Positions 11,333 to 25,800 of a stretch of DNA of 64,000 nt are shown piece by piece. Numbering within the stretch: the first letter of the stretch is position 1; each line of letters opens with the position of its first letter. The notes under the pieces are model-generated. The model did no database searches. It was given only the letters and a program-made list of their open reading frames with translations, and was not told the origin of the DNA. A program made the translations under genes and the position numbers. This DNA is from Gambelia wislizenii. Taxonomy: Eukaryota > Chordata > Lepidosauria > Squamata > Crotaphytidae. The stretch lies in contig JAUMIR010000004.1 of NCBI GenBank assembly GCA_030847615.1, positions 74,369,001 through 74,433,000 on the forward strand. Direction: 5' to 3'.

Positions 11333-14300
11333 GGGATTCTCTTGGTGTACTACCCACCCTGGTGCTCAACAGTCTCCCTTCCTAAGCTAGCCAGGGTGGT
11401 CTCAGGGATGGTGTTTGAGTCCCCTGGTTTATAGAGTTGGGGGATTTCAACATCCTTGCTGAAACTTCCCTTTTGGGAGTAGCTCAGGACTTCATGTCTG
11501 CCATGAAAACTAAGGCTCTGTCCCAAGTGGTATCTGGCCCTACTCATACTGCTGGACCTCATTTTCTGTAGTGAGTGGAGTGAATGTGCTCTGAGAGTAG
11601 AGAAACTGTCTATAGTTTCATTTTCATGGACAGATCACCACCTGGTGATGTTTAGACTTGCCGAGATTTAGAATTCCGCAGGGATGGGGGACTCATTAAA
11701 ATGGTCAACCCTAGGAGCCTTATGGATCTGGGCAGTTTCCTGCTGCCTTGGCAGGTGATTTCTTTCAAAGCCTTGGCCAACCTTTGGAGTGGGAAAATTA
11801 CAGGAAAGTGGACAGAAATGCTCCTGGGCACCTCCTTCATGAAGTAGAGCCAAAATGTCCCCTTATTTTCCAGGGAGCTGGTGGCAATGAAACAAATGAG
11901 AAGGTAACTAGAGTGATGTTGGCAAAAAACTTGGAGCAAGTCTAATCGAACACAGGCTACACTAGAGTTTTACCTAAGGGCCCACTCAGTGGCAATACAG
12001 GCAGTGAAGTCAAATTTATTCTCTGCCTCTATTGTGTCAGCAAAGAACCAACCAGTGGAGATATTTCAAGTGGTCTGGGGGGTCTTTTACACACATGCCC
12101 AAGAGGGGGAAATCCAGACCACTTGAAAGACTACTGTGTACAACTTACCCAGCACTTTGCAGACAAAAATTGCTCTCATCTGCCCTGACTTGGATGCTAT
12201 AATTGAAACAGATCCAGTGGATGTGACTTTGGTCCCTGGTTGTCCAGTGATAATGGATACTCTTCAATTTGTGCAACCTGAAGATGTGGACAGGATTCTT
12301 GGAGGGATGAGAGCCAACACAAGTGTGTTAGATCCTTGCCATTCCTGGCTTATAAAAGGCCAGAGGGGGACTGGCTGAGTGGGTAGAGGGAGTGCTTAAT
12401 ACCATCCAGCTTGCCTGAAGGAGCTCTAGAGACCCAGAGTGGTGTAGTGGTTTGAGCACTGGACTAGAACAGAAGGCAAGGGCAAACCCCCTCTGAACAA
12501 ATTTTGCCAAGAAAACCCTGGGATAGGTTTGCCTTAGGGTCATCATAAATCAGTAACTACTTGAAGGCACACATTAACACAAAAGCCCCCCCCTGGATTC
12601 CACCATTCTGGATAATTATTTGGACACTCTCTAACATTCCATTTTTGGTCAGTGCTTTGGAGCACATAATAGCATCCCAGCTCCAAGGATTTCTTGATCA
12701 GATAGATTATCTAGATCCATTTCAGTCTGGCTTTAGGCCTGGATGTGGGACAGAGATGGCCTTGGTCACCTTGATAGATGACCTATGCCAGGAACTGTAC
12801 CCTTGTTGGTTCTGCTGGACCTCTCAGCAGCTTTCTATATCACTGGCCAGTGGTGTATCCTTCTGGGCTGCCTGGGTGGGATGGGACCTGGGGACATTGT
12901 TCTACATTCCTTCCTGGAGGGAAGAACCCAGAAGGTGGGGCTGGGTGACTTCTGTCCCACTCCTTGGTCATTGGCCTAAGGGTTTGGTTCTGTCCCCCAT
13001 GCTATTTAACATATACATGAAACCACTGGGAGAGGTTGTCCAGAATTTTAGAATTTGGTGTATCAGTATGCAGATGACACCCAACTCTACTACTCCTTTC
13101 CACCACAACCCAAGGAAGCTGTATTGATCCTAAACTGGTGCCTATAATCAGTAATGGACTGGATGAGGGTGAACAAATTGAAACTTCATCCAGAGAAGAT
13201 GGAGGTGCTCCTGGCCAGTCAAAAGACAGAGCAGGGAATAGGGATTCAGTCTGTGCTGCATTCTCTCTTAAGATCGTGCCTTTGCTTTGCAGAATAGGAA
13301 GCAGAATGATGGGTCTTACCCTCTAGGTGTTTACAAAAGGAAAGACATTCACCTTGAAGGCTTCAGGTTGAATGCCTGCACTCTGGATCATGTTAAACTG
13401 GGCATCCAGTTGTACAAGGCCTTTGGGCAACTCAGGTAGGGAAGTCAATCTGTTTTCTGGGAGGACAAGCTCTTGTAAGGAGGGCAGCAACCGGAAAGAG
13501 TCTTCATCCACAGAGGAAATAAAGTTGCTTGTCAGGTCAATTCGCTTCAGTTTTTCTGGGAAAAGAATTTTGAGATGAAATCACACATATATTTTCAGGA
13601 ATAACATGGACATTAGTTAATGTGCATTATTTCTGTTCATAAGTCATGCATTAATTATTTTAAACGAGATCACAGAACCCTTGAAAAAGAGCAGAAGACA
13701 CTGCCCAACTTGTCCACTTACATGACTCAACACTATTGCCCTGGGAGCATAACGGGGTTCAATCCCATCTTTATGGGGTCAGTTTTCTGCCTGTAATGAA
13801 TCAAGTGTCCTCATTTTCCTTTTGCCCCTTCTGTTGATCTTTGGTGAAACAGACAGCTTTATGGGAAAACCTTATTGGTTTAACAATGCCTCACTAATGT
13901 ATTGTTTTAAAATACTGCTATGCACTAGGGATAGAAAAATGTTCAAAAATATTCAATTAGTGATCAAAAAGGGGGTTTCCCAACTGTCAGAAAACCATGA
14001 TGAGAATTCTATGGTGTTTAGAATCTTCAGATTGGGACTTTTTGTGTGTGAGAAACCTGACATGGTGAGTGTGTGTGTGTGCAGAAATCTTGGTTTGTGG
14101 ACAGAAAAGTTGAAAACATGATTTTCTGCTGAGAAAACAGGAATTCTATGCAGATAATGCATTTTCTTCAGAAGCAGGAAGCCCTACACTGCGAATAGTT
14201 TTTGAAAGACTGTAAAGTTTTCAGAAACTTTCTCACAGCAGAGAGAAAATTGCTAAAATTACTTGTTGCATCATTGGAGAACAAAATTAGCAAAGACATC

Positions 14301-17300
14301 CCTAAAACATTCACACATCTATACTGGTGTTAGGGATAGATGAGAGTTTTACTCAATTCATTTTCTGATAAGCATTTCCCCAAATTTACCAATTTCAAAT
14401 TTCCTCATGATTACAACAGAACAAATTTGAAGTTTCAAGTTTCAATTTATTCATACAGTCCATAGACCTATCAAACAACAGATATAATGTACATTAATAG
14501 ATAAAACCATAATACAAAACCAATAAAATTAGGATTCTTATTGATAGACTTTTTGGGAGCTCATCCAACTAACTTCCCTCCCACTGGTCTTAATGACCAC
14601 AAATAAGAACTTAGCAACTGATAAGGTAATATTAGGACATTTATCCTCTAATAAGAATTTGACATAGAACCTTTCAGAATGGCCAGGTAGATGGCATAGC
14701 AAGGGGGAAATCAGTTGTTTACTACTCTGAGAATGAAGGACGCAGGATAGTAGGATATGAGACATGGTTTCCACCTCCTACGACCCACATGGACAGAGCC
14801 TTGATGCAAATGGCAGCCCTGCATTAATGAAGGAAAAACATTACATCTGGCCATTTGAAGTTTAAGAAAAAATAAAAACGCTAGTTTAAAAAAAAGGAAA
14901 AACAGGTCCATCCCTTGCACTCGCTTCCAACTCTATGATTTTATTATTCTGTGATCCACCCTGGCTTTGAAAGTGTAGCTCTTAAAATCTGGAGTCTGAA
15001 TTCGAGTGTACTCTGACAAGTTTATATTGTTGAATTAGGATCCCTGCCTCTTTTTGTCTGACAACCTTCTCAGCATCTGCATGACAGGGAGGTGGGACAT
15101 TGACCTCTCTATATTGGGAATACTTGTACCTATTGAATATGACTAGTTAAGTTGAATGAAAATTTTGTTAATTTTGATGTGTGTGGGTTTTGTTATAAGA
15201 ATGTACCAAAAGCAGAAAATTTCTACAAAAATGAACTTGAGATTTAAAAAAAAAACATGAATGTGGAAGAAACTGAAATGGGCAGATTAATCCATCCTTA
15301 ACTGGAGAACATAGATGCTCTTTTGAAGAAGAAGACAAATAGTTAAAAACATATGCCAGTGAAACAGTGCATGCTAATCAAAATAAATACATTCAGCTTT
15401 GCAGGACATAATGGTATCATAATATTTGGGAGCTATAGCTAGAAGCAGGGGTCTAGTTGGTGCAGAACTCTAGAGAAAATTCACCCCAAATAGGATTATC
15501 TCCACCTTTTGATGCATTTTAGTTACCGTTACATTAGCTATTCTGACTGATGTTTCAGAGCAGCTCTAGGTTTAACTCACTGCCTGAAATTTCTACAGCC
15601 TAATGGCAAGCTTTGTGCAAAGAAAATGTTTCTTCCACCAGTTTCACCTAGTATTAAACCACATTAGATCCCAATCAAACAGCAGCCTCTTATTTTGGTA
15701 TGGGTGCAAATCCTTCAAAGATGATAATCATACTGCTTTTGAGCTTTCCAGCTGGTTGAGAAGGGTACATTATGAGCTTTCAACTGTGAATGTATTTGGC
15801 AGAAACAGGTCAGACTTGATCTTCAAATCCAAAAACATTCATGTGGGCTTTTTCAAGAAAAGGTTTTGGTCAGACACACAGAGGGTTATTCATATGACAT
15901 CCTGAATATATGGCAAACTTGATGTGACATGTAAGGGTCCTCTGGAGGTCTGGGAGGATGGAGGATTTTTTTGTGTATCTGGAGGCAGAAATGCAAGTAG
16001 ATGTTGCCTGGCTGCTCTTGCCTTCCCCATGACACTAAGTAACTCTGTGTGTATGTGTATGGGTATAGGAGAGGGGTGCACACTGGCATCAGAAAGGTCA
16101 GTTGCATATTCATGGGTTGTTGTGTGAAGAAGGAACTGAATACCTCTTTCTTCAATACCTCTCAAAGGACATACACAGGCATAATGCCTGCATATGTCAT
16201 CCACAAAATTCTGGTCTCTTTTCTTTTGTACAGGGGTACGATCAATACAGTAAACAGAGCCTGAGAAAAATTCTTTTTGTATTACTGGTCCCACAATCTG
16301 GTCGCTGTAGTTCAAAAAGGTAAATTTTCCAAGATCAGGCTGCAATAAAGATCAACACAGCATAGGCATCAAATCAATATCATGATGCATGAGAGAGAAA
16401 GAGAGAGTGAAAGAATAAGAGAGAGAGTGGGGTTTAGTGATCATATAGAACCTACCTCAGATCCATTATTGTGCTATACATGGCCTGAACACAAAATGGC
16501 TACACAAGTGCTAAGGTACATATGGAATCCAGGGGTCTATTCACAGAATCAAATTAGCCTTTGCCTATATATATATATATTGGATGCATCCAGGTTGAGT
16601 TCAGATTAACAGTGAAAACATCTATGTAACTATTTCACCATATGACCAGCTTTATAGTGCAACCCAGAGTTATCACACTGAACAACTTACTTTTATAAGC
16701 TTTGTGGTGCTATGCAGTAATTTAAGTTTCAAGTAAAGTAAATAGGTTAAAATATTACTATAGCTCCTAGAATCCTCTAGCCAGCTGACTAGGCAACTCT
16801 AGTAAAAAAAGTAACAGCCAGAATTCAATAACAGACTTACATCTATAGGAAATAGAATTCTGCAGTTTTATAATGTCCATATTCAGCAAGGAGCTGCTGT
16901 GACATTACTACATAGGGGAACCAGTGAAGGGACCGATGTGCAACGAGACTGATGCACAATGGGACCAATGTACATTGGAACACCAGCTAGGGAGTGCCAA
17001 TGTGCATTGGGCTCTACTAATGCACATCAGGACACTCCTGATACTATTTGCAATTCACTAACAAGGTTTCTTAGTGCCTCTACTACTAGCTAGGTTATCT
17101 AATGTTATCTAATGTAGACCACGGTAGAGAGGTCCAGGCAACTTTCCCAGGCTCTGATTGGGAAGCAATTATACCCTGCTCTCCACGTGCCAAATTCTTC
17201 ATAGATCCATTCCATTTACATTGTCTAGCACACTGAGAAGCTATTCACACATAGTTATTTGGTATTTGATAGTCATAGAAGTAAACAGTTGGATTCCTGC

Positions 17301-18444
17301 CTATGGTATGCCAGCTGTTTTTGCATCCATCACCATGTGCTGGATTCAGTTTTTGACCTGCCACTGAACTTGTTGCAGAATTTGCTGTGGCATGCCAAAA
17401 GCTGGATCTTTTCCCCACTGCCCTGATATTCCTAGTGGTCATGACAACAGTGCCTAATTTGGTCATGCACTTGGTCCAAATTCAGACACAGAGTGGATGT
17501 ACTGTAATACCTAATGTGCTTCCAGTCTAAATAAAAATCAAATTATGACATGCAAGATCTAGTGTGAAAACAAACTTGAGGGTGAGACAAATGTATGGCT
17601 AATGGCCAGTGATTTCCCATTGCCTGGAGGAGAGTTGAAGGGTGGTGGTGGGGAATGGTGTGCAAGTGGCTTTCAGTATAGCAGAGAGGATGACTGAATG
17701 GGGAGAGAAGCAAGCTGCAAGCTTCTAAGAATTGTATCTTGAAGTCCTATGGAGGAAAGCATACCAAGTCCAGTGAAGTCAGCAGCTTCAATCCTGCTGA
17801 TGCGATTGAAGCGAGCATAGAAATATCTTGTCTCCAAGGGCAGAGGTGGGATGTGTTCTAGATCGGTGTCATCACAGTACACTGAGGTGCTGATGCACAC
17901 ACAGATCAAGCAGGTGGGAAGACCTGGTAGCAAGAAAGACAGAGTCACATAATGCAAACTGGACATAATGGAAAAATTAGGAATAACCCTATACAAATTG
18001 CCTAAATTACAAGTCACTGGGAGTGCACGTTAACCTAACTAGAACAGTCTCACACAACAGTTCTTTTTTCAAATTGTATGCATTTTGGAAAAAATCCCTA
18101 TCGTCATCCTCATCCTCATTTTGTTTAGCTAAACCTGCACTATGAATGTCTCAGTTGACCATTAAGGATGGATGCACTATGTTAAATTATCCATTCCCGC
18201 TACCTGACATCTTTGAAAAATATACAATTTTCAACAAGATATTATTAGGAGGGTGCAGGGGAAGACAGTTGAGGATCTGGAAGGCTGTAGCCTTCCAGGA
18301 TCCTTTCCTGGCTTTTCCATGCTCGCTCATCATGCTACATGGGGAGATGAATCTATCTGAGTACAGGGATGGAATGGGGGTGGGATGCAAGAAAGGGGCT
18401 TGAGGAGGATTCTATTCATTAGGTATTTGGGGCACTTGAAAGGC

Positions 18445-18494
<50 letters not shown>

Positions 18495-21400
18495 GTTTTT
18501 GTTTGTTTCAGCATTTTAATATTCTTCCCATTCCTGGCTAGCACATGCATGATTTGGGTCTCCATAATCTGGAGCCCTTTCATACTACACAGTTATAGCA
18601 CTATGATTCCACTTTAATTGGCATGCTTCCATCCTTGAGAACCCTAGGGTTTGCAGTTTAGAAAAGAATATTTAGAATTCTCAGCCAGAGAATTTAAGTA
18701 CCTTACCAAACTTCATAACCCAGGATTCCATAAGATATTGCTGTGAAAGTTTAAGTGGAATCATACTGTAGTGTGAAAGTGCCCCTGGAAAGATCTGGGA
18801 AACCATGACTGGTTAGTTGCTGTCAGGGCTCTAGAGATGGGAGCCAATGGGGAACAACATTCCTGGGGCCTGGATCCCTGGAGGATCTAGACTATTGGAC
18901 AATGAAAAATGAACAAAGCATTTTAAAATAAGTGTTGGTATTTCAGTCCACAGAGGACCTATAAGTTCTGTTGCTAAATCTCACCACATGCAAGTCTTCC
19001 ATTAACACTGGTGTTTATTAATATGATTCAGAGGTGGCAAATCACAGCACAACACTTGAGACCCAAACAACTGGGACCTAGTAATAGTAAAGCCATTAGG
19101 TTTATAGGAAGATTTACAGATGAGGGACCAAAAATACATCTTGCCTCAAGCCCAGTGCCATCTCTTAGCATCCCTGGTTGTGATGGTAAAACGTCAAAAC
19201 ACAACAAGGACAAAGAACCTCTGGCCTTCCCACTGTTCTGGACTTCAGCACTCATACTCCAGGTGTTATGGCCAATGGCAAGAAATTCTGAGAGATGTAG
19301 TCCAAAATATCTCCCAGCCCTGTTTTACATGGACAGAGGTGCTTAGTATCACTGTTGCTCCAAACAGTTCCGTCTTGCTGTTGCCAGTGTACTTTGGAAG
19401 AGAGATGATGAAGGAGCCAGCTGTCAATCTGTTGAAAAGAACCCCCTATCCAAGAAAGATCCAGAATTGTATTTAGTCCAGGCTCCATGGCCCTATGGGC
19501 TACTGCAAGACAAGGAGCTCAGTCAGACAGGAGAATTAATTGCAGAAAATAGTGCATTAACTCACTATCACAGCAGTGTTCATGTGTCTCCACGATACAT
19601 TCACAAGATTGCTGGCATGGGAAGCTGCCCAAATTTGAAGTTCACACAGAGCATGCCCACAAGAAAAGATGGTGGCTACAAGTGAATTGTATGCATTATT
19701 ATTCCCCAGAAGTTCCCTCATTCCTCCCCTTTTTTTGCTTTGTTAAATGAGAGATGTGGAAGAGTGATTTTATGCTTTTTTTAAAAATGCTTTTTTTTTG
19801 CTCTGCCACTCAAAAAAAAAGTGCACAATCGCTTCTGTGAAAATCAACAGTTGACTCTGGTCACTTCATCACTGGCAAGCCCACTGCCACACACATCCAA
19901 CCAATCAGGTTTTGACTTCCAGGATGTGCTTCAATTTGAATTGGCTGTTCAAACGGTCTAGAATGCGCATTTTCGTATATTTTTTAAAAAACTTTGTGAG
20001 AAACAGCAGAGGCCTGTTATCATGAACTACCTGGAGTTTTCAACCCCCCTCCTTACAAATATGGTGAATCCTGGTTGGAGCTCATCTAGACAAAGGGTAT
20101 TCTCCTCGAACTCTTTGAGGATTTTTTTCCTACCATCTAGACAACACCAAGGATTAGCATTGCAGGTCGGATTAACTGTTTTTGCATTAACTTTGCTAAT
20201 GTTGGCTCTTATTTAAACTGAGATTGTTTCAGAATATTTAACCAATTTCAGAGCCTTGACCCCATGGCTTGATCCTTTTTTGATGCTGAAAAAATTATCC
20301 ACCACTGCAAGATTAGCAGTGATTTGTGAGAACATGTGAGAGCAAAATAAGCAAAGATCTTCATCCCTATATTGTAACATTCAATGAATGCTCTTATTCT
20401 TAATAATTCTTTTACTGATTTTGTCTTACCTTTGAATTTGTGCTTATGCTTCGTAACTTTTTTGGGGTAATTTTAACAATAATTTGATATTTCTCATGAA
20501 ATGCTTGGAGTGTAGTTTATTGTGGCAAAGCAGCTTTAAATAAATCAAACCAGAAGCAAGTAACTTCAGTGGGTCTGGTGTTTGCCTCCTCCAGATGTTG
20601 TGGTGGATTGCAGTCCCTCTTGGCACTACATACATCACTGAAATCTAGTGGGGTGGAAGCAACCAAAAAGGGATTGAACCCCCTTTTCAATAGGAAAAGA
20701 TATGTGGGAACATTTTTAAAGAGAAGAATCCTACTTCCCTGAGGATTCCACTAATGCAATTCCTTGCTTTTAAAAATCTTGAAAAATTCAAGGTATTTTG
20801 ACACTGTGATAATGCTGATATTTGATGTGTGTGCATGTTTGTGTGGTGCTTTGTAAAAACTCCCAGGATTGCCATGTGGCATTCTAGTTATATACTACCC
20901 ACCCCTGAACAATACCTTATGAGAGGAAGACTCCACAACAGGCTGTGAGTGTTGGTTTGTGTTCTGAGATGGAAAAGGGTGTAGAAACAATGTAGTGTCA
21001 GACTAGCCATAATCACAAGTGTAGCACAATTATGGTGCAATCTTACATTTGCTCACAATTATGCATCTACTCACAATTATGCTCCATTGAATTCTATGGG
21101 ATTTCTTCCAAGGTAAGTATGTTAGTGTGTTTAACAGCCGTCCTTAACACAGTGAGCTCCTGATATTTGGTACTACCATTCCTAGCATTCCTGACCATGG
21201 GCCATACAACCTTGGGGTGGATGGTAATTAAGTCCAGAGCATATTGCTGGGAAAAGTTTGTGTGTAGGATTCTAGCCCAAAATGATAGAAAGAGAAATGA
21301 GTCATTTCCAATTAAGAGATGGATCGCAAGGTGCTGGTCCAAAGAGCTGTTTAAAAATGAATCCGCATAAGCAAAGTCCAATCCAGAGGGATGTGATGCC

Positions 21401-22767
21401 AATATGAACTGAGGTTTGTCATTGTTGCATTGTTTGCCTTCAGCTCATTTCCAATTTATGGTGACCCTAAGATGAACCTATTACAGTGTTTTCTTGGCAA
21501 GATTTGTTCAGAGAGGGTTTGCCTTTGCATTCCTCTGAGGACAAGAGAGTGAGACTTCCCCTAGGTCACCCAGTAGGTTTCCATGGCCAAGCAAAGATTT
21601 GAACCCTAGTTTCCAGAGTTGTAGTCCAATGCTCAAATTACCACACTATGTTGGCTCTCTCAGGGGTTTGCTTGGTCTCACATATTTTAGAGAGACAAAA
21701 CCAATGGAAATAGATGTATCTTTGCACTGAGAAGCCATTGCTGCTATGTCTGGAGCCAACCTTAATGTGATGGTGGCAACATGACAAGATTCCAGGCATC
21801 AATTAAAAATGCTTCAGTTGTTTGTTTGTTTTTTAAAGCACACGCTCTGTTCAAAGGACTAACAAGAATCCAAATGTATTTGCGGAGGAGTTCAAAGCAG
21901 AAAGGCAACAATTTTGCTCACCCAGCTACTTAATTTGTCCCAGTTTGGAGTGACAGAAAATGAATAAAGATATTTATCCCTCGCTATAGGATTTTAATTG
22001 TCACTAATCTAATTGCTACTCTGTCTGATTGTTTCTGCATCTCTGCTCATTAAAATGTTGTTGCTTTGCTGGAGTTTTTGTTATTCCCAAGTGGCTCCTC
22101 TCAAAAGTTCCTCTCACATCTCAAAGGAGAAGCCGAGAAATATTTTTACACAAAGGCTGAGATCCATTAACTCTACTGGAGGAGCGTAAGTCTCTGCCAG
22201 CATACTTACAACATTGTCTGGGGCAGAGGCTGTTCCCTTTCCCCTGTTTTCTCCCTCAGTGGACAACAGCAGCAGGGAATGATGCTGCAGGGGTGTACAT
22301 GGGTGGATTCTGACTGTACTTGTATCTCTTCATATGAGCCTGCCCGAGTATGACAATCTTTTGGGGGAGGGCTTTCTTTTTGTCCCATCACCCTTCCAGG
22401 CTAGTCTGATGGGGCACATGTTGTCTGCTCCTAGGCTGTTGTTGTTATTATATCATGGTTTATTTATACAGAACTATGGAACTCCCTTCTGAGGAATGTT
22501 CAGTTTGCCCCCTCTGCTGTCTTTTTGCTGGCAGGCAAAGCCTTCACTAATCAGGGTAGGGGGCCATATAATTAGGTTGCAAAAGCTCTATTTTAATTGG
22601 ATTGATGGTTTAATATCTTTTAAACTTGGGTACTCCATACTGTTTTACCTGTTTGTTTTAACTTATATTGTAAGCTGCTTTGAGTCCCACTTGGGAGAAA
22701 GTGAAGATACAAATCAAATCAATAAATTAATTGTGCACCAAAGAAAGAAGGAGAAGCTTACACACAC

Positions 22768-22819
<52 letters not shown>

Positions 22820-25800
22820 TATCAGTCATGTGACATTAGGTTGGTGGTTACATGTAACAGGGCTTTCTCTGTAGCATCCCCCCTACTGTGGAACTCCCTG
22901 GCTGCATCTGCACTGCAGAAAAAATCAAGTTTGATACTTAGATTTTCCTTGGATTTTTTTCTGGGCTGTGAGGCCGTGTTCTGGAAGAGTTTATTTCTGA
23001 CATTTCACCTGCATCTGTGGCTGGCATCTTCAGAGAATGGTTGGGTAGGAGTGTGTGTGGGGTTTATATACTGTAAACCCCTGTTGGAGAGGATATGTAG
23101 ATTTGTGTATTTGAATGGCTAGTTTCTGGGTGGAGATATGCAAGAAGGATTAGTGTCTGTTTGGCTAATGGTTGGCTAATGGTCCATTGTCCAATTTTGA
23201 TACTGCTTTAATGGCCATGGCTCAATGCTATGGAATCCTGGGACTTGTAGTTGTCATGGCACCAGAGCTCTCTGACATAGAAGGCTAAATATCTCACAAA
23301 ACTATGAATCCCAAAATTCCATAGCACTGAGCCATGGCAGTTAAAGTGGTGTCAAACTGGATTATTTCTGCAGTGTAGATGCAGCCCCTCTCAAAGGAGG
23401 CCAGACTGGCTCAATTCCGAGTTTCCTGCAGGCAGTGAAGACTGTTATTTTGCTTAGGCTTTGGATCTTAAAATTAGGTCTGCTTTGACTGCTTTTGAAA
23501 TTGTTTGTCTGGTTTTAGAGCAATTTTTGAAGAGAAGTCTAGAGTATGTCAATTGGTTTTAGTTATTTATTCAATGTTTTAAAAATGCTTTTATTGATTG
23601 TGCATCACCCTGGTGGCCCCCATGGGTCAGGAGGAGATAAATAAATACCTTAAATAAAATCAATCAATCAATCAATTAATCAATCAATTTATTTTACTGC
23701 CCACCTTTTCTCTAAGAGCGGTGTGTCACACGTGCACACACACACACACGTGGGCTTGCCAAAGCAGCAATGGCAGCTCTGTAGAGGGCTAGTATAACAA
23801 CTTCCATTCCATTATGGGGTTGCTGCTGGTAAGCCTGTGAGCTGGAGAGTGAAAGCCACAAGTTTCTCCCTCATGTGTTTCAACCAGAGTCTAGGGACGT
23901 CACTTTTGAACTACAGTTCCCCTGATCTTGTGCTTGTTTACACTGGTGAAACCCCCCAAATCCCTCTTGAATCTGGCCTGATAATGCCATATGATGTATG
24001 GTCCTATCTACACCAGACTTGGGAATACCAGCTTAATTTAGAAAACTCGCAGTTTTCTCCGGAGTTTGCTTGAAACTCAGATGAAAACTGTATTCTGAAC
24101 AATCCATCTGCATTAGATGGAGGGAGGTGATGAGAGGAAGGACAAGCATTGCCTGAGGCACTGCCATCCCCCACCCTATTGACACCACTTCCTCATTTCA
24201 AAGGCAGAGCCCCTGTGCTAGTCGTTCTCTCTGAGGTCAGAGCGACCAGCCAGCCCCGTCGTCATGAGGCTGGCTGCCCATTCCAACTTCAGAGAGAATG
24301 ACTAATGGCAGGGCTCTGCTTTCATGGAGCATAATCACTCTTACTGAGCTCTGTGAAAGCAGAGCCCCAGCACTAGTTGCTCTCTCTGAAGTCAGAACGG
24401 GCAGCCAACCTCATGATGGCAGGACTGGCTGCTCCTTCTAACCTCAGAGTGGGTGATTGTGCACCAGAAAAACGGAGTCTCAGTGCTAGTTGCTCTCTCT
24501 GAGATCAGAAGAGGCAGCCAGCCTCACAATGGCAGGGCTAGCTGGTCATTCTGGCTTCAGAGCAGGCAATTATGCACCGGAATGGCAGAGTTCTGTCCCT
24601 CGTCTGGACCATACCAGCAGCAGCACCACCATGGAGGTGGCTGGCTAGCAGTGGCAGTGGACCCACAGCTTCACTTGAGGTAAAAATCTGAATGCAGGTA
24701 AGGTATGGCACTTAAATGTGGGCCAGAGTAGTCTGAATTTCATTCACCACAGCTCTGGGCCAAAGTAGTCCAAATTCCATCGGGATTTTTACCTCTAGTG
24801 TAGACAAACCCTTACTTCTATCTAGAATTGCCCAGATGAAGCTAGATAGTAGAAGCAGCCAAAACAATGCATCAGCCCCAGCAGATCCTGGTGGGGACTG
24901 CGGGGCTACATGGACTATACACATGCCTCCATGTACTGGGTGCTGGCCTGGTCTTCTCACACCATATGCCCCACTGTTTAGGGCAGAGGCAGACAAACTC
25001 CAGGCATCCAGGGCCCTCCAGGACCCACCATGGGCTGCATTAGCCCCCATAATCCCTAAACAAAAGTGGTCAGAAATACAATTCCATGTTGGTACAGTAC
25101 AGTCTTCTTCTGCTTATGTCATGCACAAGGTCACTTAGAAGACCGCTTGGAAGGTGGTAGACTCTCCTTCCCTGGAGGTTTTTAAGTAAAGGCTGGATGG
25201 CTACCTGATCGCCCCACTTATGCATCACCAAGAAACAAGAACTGTATCCCTGAAAAACTATGTATCAGTGTCTGAATAATGGAGCCCCCAGCTCCATAAT
25301 TACCCTGCACTGACAGGGAGCAGTGGGTTTCTGGGAAAGCTGAGCCCAACATGAAAGAAGCAGCATGGCTCAGTGGAAAGGTGAGTAGAAAGAGTAGGTG
25401 ACTGGGGAGACAAAGAAGCAGTGGCAGGGAAAGAGCAGCCTGCAGGCATGATGTAAAACAAACTCTGCAGTGGTCACCCATTGATCAGTGTGGGAGGCCA
25501 ATGATTAGTGCAGAGAACCCGGCCCTGAGACACCATCCATTCTCGTTCTACCACCTGAGACAGTAGCCTGCATCCGCCAGGTGCAGAATGGATCAGGTGC
25601 ACAAATACTCCTTGCTTTTGAGAATGAAATGTTGTAGGAGATATTTTAGGCCACTGATGAATCTGTCCTACATGGATATGGAGAAAGAAGGAAACCAATG
25701 GAAGAAGCATACACATTTTGAACATTGGTCAGGAGATTAAACACCACCTTTACCATTTGGCTTCTTTGTTGCTGTTTTTTTCATAGCTGAAAAAGAGTCT

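Larger units (their letters stand above)
10590..13270 (+). mobile_element. Older L2-like LINE copy, interrupted twice
   Basis: A decayed non-LTR retrotransposon runs left to right inside OPTC intron 5. The endonuclease N-terminal region is at about 10590-10875 (VNGKTAVIHNLILGTCVDLV followed by SQLCPPGF). After an inserted younger L2 end, it resumes at 11337 with a VYYPPC-like motif. Reverse-transcriptase text appears at 12640-13130, including YLDPFQSGFRPGCGTEMA, LLVLLDLSAAF and LSPMLFNIYMKPLGE. A YADD box is still readable at about 13066-13077. A SINE interrupts it near 12431. Multiple stops and frame changes make it inactive. Clade placement (L2/CR1 group) is by motif recall. Confidence 0.85.
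22820..23705 (+). mobile_element. LINE 3' end (L2/CR1 group) with CAAT tail, hosting nested insertions
   Basis: A plus-strand L2/CR1-type C-terminal motif CNRAFSVASPLLWNSL is readable at about 22853-22900. Coding similarity resumes at about 23387 (EARLAQFR) after a nested MITE. A 3' UTR containing CATCACCCTGGTGGCCC leads to TAAATAAATACC and an AATC tetranucleotide tail at about 23660-23692. The insertion order is LINE first, then MITE, then Penelope. Confidence 0.75.

Noticed and set aside
12561..13127. 188-codon frame as a host gene
   Set aside because: It carries LINE reverse-transcriptase motifs (YLDPFQSGFRPG, LSPMLFNIYMKPLGE) and is part of a decayed L2.
21424..21664. tRNA gene
   Set aside because: A-box- and B-box-like words are present, but the body continues into the squamate SINE consensus and no cloverleaf closes.
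22496..23122. 208-codon plus-strand open frame
   Set aside because: It runs through a GA microsatellite (Glu-Arg runs), a LINE C-terminus and a Penelope fragment, so it is a chance fusion of repeats.
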